64,000 nt of DNA. It comes from Gnetum montanum (Eukaryota; Streptophyta; Gnetopsida; Gnetales; Gnetaceae). A model generated the notes under the pieces. It was not told the DNA's origin and did not search any database. It was given only the letters and a program-made list of their open reading frames with translations. The stretch lies in contig MNCI01004374.1 of assembly GCA_015680685.1 (NCBI GenBank), positions 375,415 to 439,414 of the forward strand. The letters run 5' to 3'. Both the position numbers and the translations under genes were made by a program. Positions 56,894 through 64,000 of the stretch are shown here, one piece after another. Each line of letters starts with the position of its first letter. The stretch's first letter is position 1.

Positions 56894-57765
56894 TGTGTCA
56901 AAACCTTAAAAGTAGAGAACTTATCAATGTGTGTTATGAGACTCTTAGAGGCCTAAGGAAGATGAAGTTGGCATAAGGAGAGTAAGAAGAGAGCAAGAGT
57001 TGACAATTTGGAATGCTAAGTTTCAGAGAAGATGCAAGGAATTGTAGAAGATCTTAAAGACAAAAGACATCCCAAATTCATGAGAAGATGTCTCACAACT
57101 TGATAAGATGTCTCTAACTAACATGAGATGTTTATGTTGAGATTTGAGATCTTAGGCAAGATATCTTATAGAAATAGGAGACATCTCTCACTTGCACAAG
57201 ACATCTCATCCAAAGACAAGATGTCTCCTTCAAGACATCTTACATTTCAAGGAGATGTCTCATCCCTACACAAGATATCTTGAACCCAAACAAGATGTCT
57301 CGCCTATAAGCAAGAAAAATCAATAAGATGTCTCAAGCCATGAGCAAGACATCTCAAGTAGCCATTTCTAGCCACTGCATGGATTCCAATGGACAAATGG
57401 ATGGAAACAAACCCATAAAGGAATGACATACTCAAGGGGCATAAGCAAGCCTTGGGTAAGAAAAGTGAGCAAGCCTTGGATACATCTTTGAGAAGTTTGG
57501 GTTCTCATCTCTTTATATTTTGATGTGTTGAACAAGCATTGTACATATCCTTGTGAATTCAAGATGCTCATTTCTCTATCATTTTTTGTATTTTTTGTTG
57601 AGATTTAAAGTAAGAAATAAGAAGTGTTAGTTCTATTTATCCTTGATTCTCTTTTCATTATTTTTAGACCTGAGGGGCTAGATGTGTTTCTTGAGGGAAA
57701 GAATCCTTTGTAAAGCTTGAAAGCTTGTTGGGACCCTAGGGGTTGGATGTGTTTCTCTAGCTTTG
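56894..57765 (+). repeat. AGACATCT-rich LTR, copy 1 (3' end missing)
   Basis: It begins TGTGTCAAAACCTTAA, aligning with the LTR at 60743. At 57050-57360 the motifs AAGACATCT and AGATGTCT recur more than a dozen times. The expected PBS and gag N terminus are missing, so sequence was lost near 57765. Confidence 0.6.
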
Positions 57766-59335
57766 TGTAAAAACTAATAAAGAAATTTGGGATGTCTTAG
57801 AAGCCATCTATGAAGGAACTTCATTAGTTAAGCAATCTAGACTCCTAGTTTTGCAAAGTGAATATGACAAGCTCAAAATGAAAGAACGAGAATGAATCAA
57901 TGATTATTTATCTAGGGCCAATGACATACTTGTTGCTATTAGAGGAATAGGAAAAGTATTATTTGAAAGTAAAGTTATAATTAAAATGATTAGAACCATG
58001 TAGCTAGAATTTAGATCCAAAATTATAGCTATGGAAGAAATAAGATATTTCTTTATGCTAAAATTTGAAGAGCAACAAAGTGCACTTGTTGCATATGAGA
58101 TGAATCTCATAAGTGGAGGTGCAATCAAAGAGAATTCTATTGCCCTTAAAACTCATGCAAAAAACTCCACAAAAGAAAAAGAGTCATTAGATTATGAAGA
58201 TAATAGTGATGATGAATTGGCTGTTTTGTTAAGAAGAGTAGAAAAAGACTTCTAGCACAAAAGGAAAAGAGCTTCAATCAAGCAAGCACTAAATGTAAGT
58301 AAAAAGGTTAGCAATTTAAAATTTTTAATTTCAATATTTCTTCTATAGAATGATGGGTATGTGGTGTAAAAGGCTAGCTAGCCTTTGAATGTCCTAGTGC
58401 CAATGGGTTGTAGAAAAAGGAGCACATCAAGGAAGAAAAGAAAACAAAAAATCTCTACACCAGTTAAGATGATGAATACAACAAAGAGAAAATTGATGAT
58501 ACATCAACAAGTTCACATCTTCTTCACATGGTCCTTGCATATGAAGCTCCCATTAGTGATCAAATTTATGATACATATGAATGTGAAACAACTATTAAGA
58601 AAGTTATGATTTTCTTTGCAATGAGATAATTTTATTTCAAAATATATGTGTCAAAATGAAAAAGGCTTTACATATCAAAGAATTAGAAATTGCTCAACTT
58701 ATCATGAAATGTTCAAATCTTGCAAAGAAAAACTTAGACCTAAGGGCTGAAGCACAAAACTTAATCCTTTCCCATGAATAGATCAAGAAGGAACTTGTAG
58801 ACTTGAAGCTTATCAATGAAAGGTTTACCAAAGAGAAGGAGACCCTAGGACAAGGAAGAGATAAAAATGATAAGAGAAGAGTGGAAAATCATTCTCACAA
58901 TGAGACATTTACAAGCATATCACCAAAATGGAAGTATGCACCCAGGTTTAAATATGTAGCTTGAATAAGAATACCATGTGTTATTACTATGAAGAATTAG
59001 GGCATGTACAATTTGTTGTAAATTATGGTTAAAACACCATAACTTAACCTCTTTGTCTTATCATAAGAAGCCTAGAAGAGACGTCTTGTAGATCAAGAAA
59101 GTTTGGAGACCCAAGTTGAGAAAGCAAGAGGAAGGAATGGATGTAAATGTTGCTCTCCTAGTCAACAAAAGAACCACTATAAACAGTGATGATAGAGGAT
59201 CAAAATATAGTTATAGAAAAATCACCTCAAATGGAAAAGGAGATTCAAACAAATATACAGGTATCAAAAAAGATAAGATGCAAGTGAGAAAGATACTATA
59301 TAATGGAGGACTTCATCCTAATCACTCTTGAGCAT
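57766..59335 (+). pseudogene. Copia-type gag, unit 1
   Basis: The + frame reads NKEIWDVLEAIYEGTSLVKQ, LQSEYDKLKMKERE, INDYLSRANDIL and MEEIRYFFMLKFEEQQSAL, the helical gag domain of copia elements. A knuckle-like WVCGVKG-LAFECP is near 58340-58390. A coiled-coil part follows, then a second knuckle relic CYYYEELGH near 58980 and a basic end at 59331. Frameshifts and stops break it. No protease or integrase follows. Confidence 0.7.
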
Positions 59336-59779
59336 GTCAAAAGAATAAGAGTAAGTAAGGTATGGTTTGGTATGTATCTTTGTAATTTTAATGTTCTTTA
59401 TCTTACCTCATATAATGTTAATTAGTTAAATAACTATTGTGTTACATAAATCTAGTTATTGAAAGGATACTATTAATTGGAGACCTTGAAAATTTTCAAG
59501 GATACCTCACTTGATCTTTTGAGGTATTGTGATGTAGATAGGATAGTTGGTAACATATTTCATTAAGGATGAAAGGAGACTTTATTTAGAGGAAAGAGGT
59601 AGTATCAGGATATGAGGATAGAAATCTATTCTGTAGGTAAGTGAGGTATGCTTCATGCCCTTATTTTGGATAGTTTTGGGTTTAAGATAATTAAATTTCT
59701 CTATCCTTGGAAACTTTAATTATGAAATGTTTTTACCCCCATAACCTCTTCTCTTTTCCCAAAATGGTCAACATGACAT

Positions 59780-60060
59780 GAAGCTAAGATGCCTAAAATT
59801 TGAGTAAGATATCTTTTTAGTCATCAAGATGTTTTAGATAAGATATCTTAGTGTATCTCAAGGCATTTAGGAAAGACATCTCTCTAGAGATATCTCTGCC
59901 AAGACATCTTTACTCTTTAGCCCTCAACTTAAGCAAGATATCTCATTCCTATGAGATGTCTTGTGCACATTAAAACCCATAACGAAGATGTCTTCCACTT
60001 AATTGACCTCAACCTTTCCTACCTTCTCACTCTTTTGTGCTAGAAGATCTACCCTAAATG
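59780..60060 (+). repeat. AGACATCT-type cluster after gag unit 1
   Basis: Motifs AAGATATCT, AAGACATCT and AGATGTCT recur many times, as in the LTRs at 56894 and 60743. It may be a 3' LTR of a gag-only element, but its ends do not align clearly with the other LTRs. Confidence 0.45.
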
Positions 60061-60742
60061 TCTAAGAGATCTTCAAAGAAGATCCAGTAGAAATCCTCCA
60101 TCTAGCATGATTTCTATGACTCCCATTAAGGAAGGGACCTCAAGATAGCCTTAGTGTAGGATCAAGGGAACACAAAGAGTTGGAAAAAGTGGAACAATCT
60201 CCTACAAGCCAAAATTTAGATCTTCTAATGAAAAAAATAGGTTTGAAAGTAATCGATCAATTTTCATTATTTCTGAATGTAATTTAAGCTTTTGTCAATG
60301 TCACCAGAATGATTTTCTCTTAGATTTTGAGAGGATGGACTATGATTATCTCTATGACTATTTGTATTTTAGACATTCTTGTCTAGGAATGTTTTCGTAA
60401 CATTGTTGTCACAAATGCATCTATCAGGACCTTCACTACTATGGTTGGAGGAGTTATTGTCCAAGTGTCTCTGCAAGTAATTAATGATCTAATAGAAATT
60501 CTAGTGCATAGGTAAATAGGATTGTAATTCACACTATGGATGATATTTTTACTAATGGCATTATTCTTGTGACATTTGAAGAATTTGTGATACTCTTTTT
60601 GGTAGCTTAGTGTCACTACAAGAGGGTTGTGTATATTGATACTAGATATCTAAAGATGCCTCTATATTATGATGTACGATAACATAGTTAAGGGAGACAA
60701 CTACAATTACTTACTTCCTCCATAAGTATTTGTTAACCTTTT

Positions 60743-61865
60743 TGTATATCAAAACCTTAAGAAAAATTAAGAACAAAGAACGTTTGCATGGTGTTGTGTT
60801 TATAGGATAGGATTATGAACAAGGAATCACAAGCAAAGTTGACATCATCAAGATCTCAAGGAAGCATGCAAAAATTCAAGAGCAAGGACAAGGAATAGAT
60901 TTTAAAGTGAAAAGAAAACTTAGGAAAGATGCCTCTAAGAAATAGTAGACGTCTTGGATGAAGTGAAGAAAAATTAGTAAAGACATGTCCAAGAAAAAGC
61001 AAATGTCTTGGTTGAATTGAAGGTTGCTCAGTCAAACACACCTTTGAAAAGAAACAGACATCTTTCTAGGGAGAAAGATGTCTTCATGAAGACATCTTCA
61101 CAAAGAAGTCTTTCTTATGGAGAAGATGCCTTTCTAGAATAAAGGTCTGATGTAGAAAGACATCTTAGCCTTGAAGAAGGCATCTTTAGTATTCATTAGA
61201 TAACCATTTCATGAATTTTGAGGTGATTTCAAAAACATATTGTCTATAAGAAGACTTCATTCCATTGGGAAATGTGCAAGCATTTTATACTATCAAGTAT
61301 CATTGTCAAGAAATCATTGTAATAATCATTCTCTTGTTATTGTCCCTCATTGTACTATCTTTTGTCTATTGTAATTGGTCAAAGTGATTTATACTTTAAA
61401 GTACAAGGATCAACAAACTTACTTGCATTCATTCCTTATAATTTTTATTCTCTTTTGTTGCCCTACAAGGTTGATGTGCTTCTTGTGAGAATACATCTTA
61501 CTTGAGCTTGTCAAGATCTTGAGGGATTGAGTGTTGGTGTAGTGCCACAAATCTCTGGAGTGGAGCTCAAGTTGTAAATGTTGTGGGATCTTGGAAACCA
61601 CATTCTAATCTTTTTGGCACCTTATAGGATTGAGTGGATTCATTATTGGGAATCACTCCAGAGCAAAGCTTAGAGCTTATATAGGGTGTGGGACCCTTCA
61701 AATACATTTTGAGAGCAACAAAGTTTGGAGGTGTGCTAGCAAACTATTCTCCATGTGTGGACTACCCTTGTTGGGGAACTAAGTTAATTTTGGGATGTGC
61801 TTTGTTTTAAAGAATTTTAAATTTTGGGAACTTATTCATCCCCTTTCTAAGTTCAATGATCCTCA
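60743..61865 (+). repeat. AGACATCT-rich LTR, copy 2
   Basis: It begins TGTATATCAAAACCTTAAG and ends CCTCA two bases before a tRNA-Met primer site, giving 1123 bases. The cluster of AGACATCT, AGATGTCT and near variants is at 60920-61200. The TG start, CA end and adjacent PBS make the LTR call firm. Confidence 0.75.
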
Positions 61866-61867
61866 AG

Positions 61868-61879
61868 TGGTATTAGAGC
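61868..61879 (+). other. Primer-binding site, tRNA-Met
   Basis: TGGTATTAGAGC differs at one base from TGGTATCAGAGC, the standard plant copia primer site. It lies two bases after the LTR and 38 bases before the gag ATG. Confidence 0.85.
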
Positions 61880-61917
61880 TTGGTACTCTTCTTCGTCATC
61901 AACTTTAAGAGTTAGAA

Positions 61918-63840
61918 ATGGAGGGGACATCTTATACAAAGCCACCCATGTTCGATGGATTTAACTTCATCTATTAGAAAGCTAGGATGCAAGGATTCTT
62001 TGAATGTGGAGTTCAAAGTTTGGGAGTCCATCCTTGAAGGCTACACTCCACTTGTCGATAGATCCACTAAAACCATCAAGCCCTACAACAAATGGACACA
62101 AGAAAAGAAAGATAATTTTATGTTTAACTCAAAGCCAAAAATTGTTTATACTGTGCTTTGAATAAATCTGAGTTTAATAAAGTAGCAGGATGTAAAACAA
62201 CCAAATAAATTTGGCAAACATTAGAGGCTAATTATGAAGGAACCTCTATTGTCAAACAATCTAAATTGTTGATTTTGCAAAGAAAATATGATAAGCTTAA
62301 AATGAGAGAAGGTAAGAAAATAAAAGACAACTTCTCTAGACCAAATGATATTGTTGTAGTAATTAGAGGTACTAGTAAAGATTTTACTGAGTGTAATGTC
62401 ATCAATAAAATGATTAGAACACTTCTTCTAGAGTTTAGATGAAAGGTCACATCCATGGAGGAAATCAAAGATTTTTCAACTTTGAAATTAAAGAGCTTCA
62501 AAGTGCTCTTATTACTTATGACATGAACCTCATAAGCAAAGGAGCTATCTAAGAAAAACCCATCATTCTAAAGACTACCTCCAGGAAGAAGNGTATCTAA
62601 GAAAAACCCATCATTCTAAAGACTACCTCCAGGAAGAAGGAGCTCATTAAGCATGAGGGTAGCAAAGATGAGATTGCCTTTCTCTCAGGGAAGCTACAAT
62701 GATTGATAATAAGAAGAAGCAAGGGGCCAAATTAGCAAAGATCCAATTTGTTCAAAGGAAAAAAAGAGGTAAAAAATTTTTAAATTCTAACATTGATTTC
62801 TCTTTTATAGAGTGTTGGATTTATAGTGAAAGAGGCCATATAGCCTCCAAATGTCCCAGCAATAGTAGAATGCAGCACAAGAATAGATCCAATGACAAGG
62901 TAAAGAAGACCAACTTCTATACAAGTTGGGATGATGAGGAGTAGAGTGAGGAAGAGGTGAAGGATGGTGTAAAAAATTCTCATCTCATCTACATGGTACT
63001 CATTGATGATGACACTAATTCATTAGATGATGATCTTAATGATGAAGAGAGGTTTGATTTATTATGAAATGAGATTTTTTCTTTTCAAAATATTTACAAT
63101 AATTTAAATAAACAAGTTAAAAGTATCGATCAGGGAATCTCCTTGTTGAATTTAAGTATTTCTAACCTTACTAAGGAACTCTCAAAACTAAGGGTTGAGA
63201 ATATAAAGTTAACCTTGTCTTATGAATAGGCCAAAGTAGAAATTGTAGATGTCAAATTAGTAAATGAAAGGCTGGTAAAAGGAAGGGAATCCCTTTGGAT
63301 GGTTCTAGGACAAGGAAGAAGTCCACATGATAAGAGTGGACTAGGGTGTTGTACACAAGAGCAATCATCATTAACAAGGCCACTACAATTAAATGATCTT
63401 CTGAAGGATACTCCTACTACATTAAAATTAGAAGAAGCTCCTATCCATCAAAAGGATCCTAACATATTTGATCATCCTAATCATTCTTACTACTAGAAGA
63501 GGATTAGGTGCTATTATTGTCAAAAATTAGAACATAAACAATGAGATTGCAATCTTAAGTATTATCATGTGAATAGTTGGTCATATCATAGGACTTTGTG
63601 GTCTTATCAAAGTGCATCGAGAAAGGAACTTTTTCAGGATTATAGGAGAGATTGGACATCAAATAAAAAGAACAAAGGAATTAGAAAAGAATGGAGAATT
63701 AAAAGGTAGGAATAGGGGAACCAAGAAACTCTAACTAACAAATTCGTGAGAGGAAGCCAAGCCTTAAACATTGAAGAAGTTCAGTTGAGAAGAGAATCAT
63801 CAAAAGAGGAAATTTCTTCTCTAGCTCTTTGAGTACCTTT
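61918..63840 (+). pseudogene. Copia-type gag, unit 2, with two zinc knuckles
   Basis: The start is ATG 61918: MEGTSYTKPPMFDGFNFIY, then KARMQGFFECG with TAG for the usual Trp. IWQTLEANYEGTSIVKQ (62210) and LQRKYDKLKMREG match the copia gag helices. Knuckle 1, ECWIYSERGHIASKCP, is at 62807-62854. A coiled coil follows, then knuckle 2, CYYCQKLEHKQ-DC, at 63508-63550 with a TGA inside. A 46-base duplication beside an N (62592) breaks the middle. Protease and polymerase are absent. Confidence 0.75.
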
Positions 63841-63939
63841 AATTTTTGACAAAATAGTAGGTAAGTAGAGGTAATTTTCTATTTTTGTAAGTATTTATTA
63901 AGACTATAGTCCTTGGTAGCTTTTCCGAAATCCCATCTT

Positions 63940-64000
63940 CACAAAGACATCTACTCCAAACAAAAGATGTCTAGTCATGAAATAAGACGTCTATTTGATT
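63940..64000 (+). repeat. AGACATCT-type cluster at the window edge
   Basis: AAGACATCT, AAGATGTCT and AAGACGTCT occur in the last 61 bases, after gag unit 2, as at 59780 after unit 1. It is cut by the window end. Confidence 0.5.

Noticed and set aside
59780-60060. Firm 3' LTR call for the motif cluster after gag unit 1
   Set aside because: The cluster shares the 8-base motifs, but I could not align its flanks with the starts or ends of the two better LTR copies.
1-64000. CRISPR arrays, bacterial operons, tRNA and rRNA genes
   Set aside because: The sequence is plant nuclear DNA. Repeats found are SINEs, LTRs and microsatellites, and the tRNA-like pieces are decayed SINE heads, not functional tRNAs.

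Overview
The window looks like nuclear DNA of a seed plant with a very large, repeat-choked genome. Huge introns, dense nested and decayed LTR and LINE retroelements, and very low gene density suggest a gymnosperm (conifer or cycad). That is inference; nothing here fixes the species. Only one intact gene can be supported.

The gene is on the + strand from 13056 to 53142. Six exons, with every splice phase consistent, encode a 329-residue nitronate monooxygenase (2-nitropropane dioxygenase-like) FMN enzyme. A 990-nt coding sequence is spread over 40 kb. The introns are 570, 18377, 14232, 115 and 5803 nt. The 18.4-kb intron 2 has a non-canonical GC donor and is mostly one nested Ty1/copia insertion. 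Intron 3 holds a broken Ty3/gypsy element, and intron 5 an L1-type LINE fragment.

Layout. 1-12300: decayed LTR elements, mostly minus strand (gag relics, three related LTRs, an unclassified retroelement reading region, a pair of about 1-kb direct repeats), a cluster of tRNA-like SINEs and an RTE LINE tail. 12300-13055: upstream region of the gene, with a 40-bp tandem duplication. 13056-13973: exons 1 and 2. 13974-32350: intron 2, a minus-strand copia element between two LTRs, invaded by two + strand L1-like LINE copies and one RTE LINE. 32351-32446: exon 3. 32447-46678: intron 3, with RTE and L1 scraps, a minus-strand gypsy pol with its 3' LTR, a LINE inserted in the integrase, and a foreign gag plus LTR block inserted in the RNase H region. 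46679-47156: exons 4 and 5. 47157-52959: intron 5. 52960-53142: exon 6 and stop. 53143-64000: copia-type fragments and two gag-only units whose LTRs carry many AGACATCT/AGATGTCT motifs.

I found no CRISPR arrays, operons, tRNA or rRNA genes, or new defence or metabolic systems. The most unusual items are the GC-AG giant intron, an L1-like LINE family with an extra 3' coiled-coil reading region seen in three copies, the AGACATCT-rich LTRs, and an unidentified exon-like reading frame at 44140-44580.
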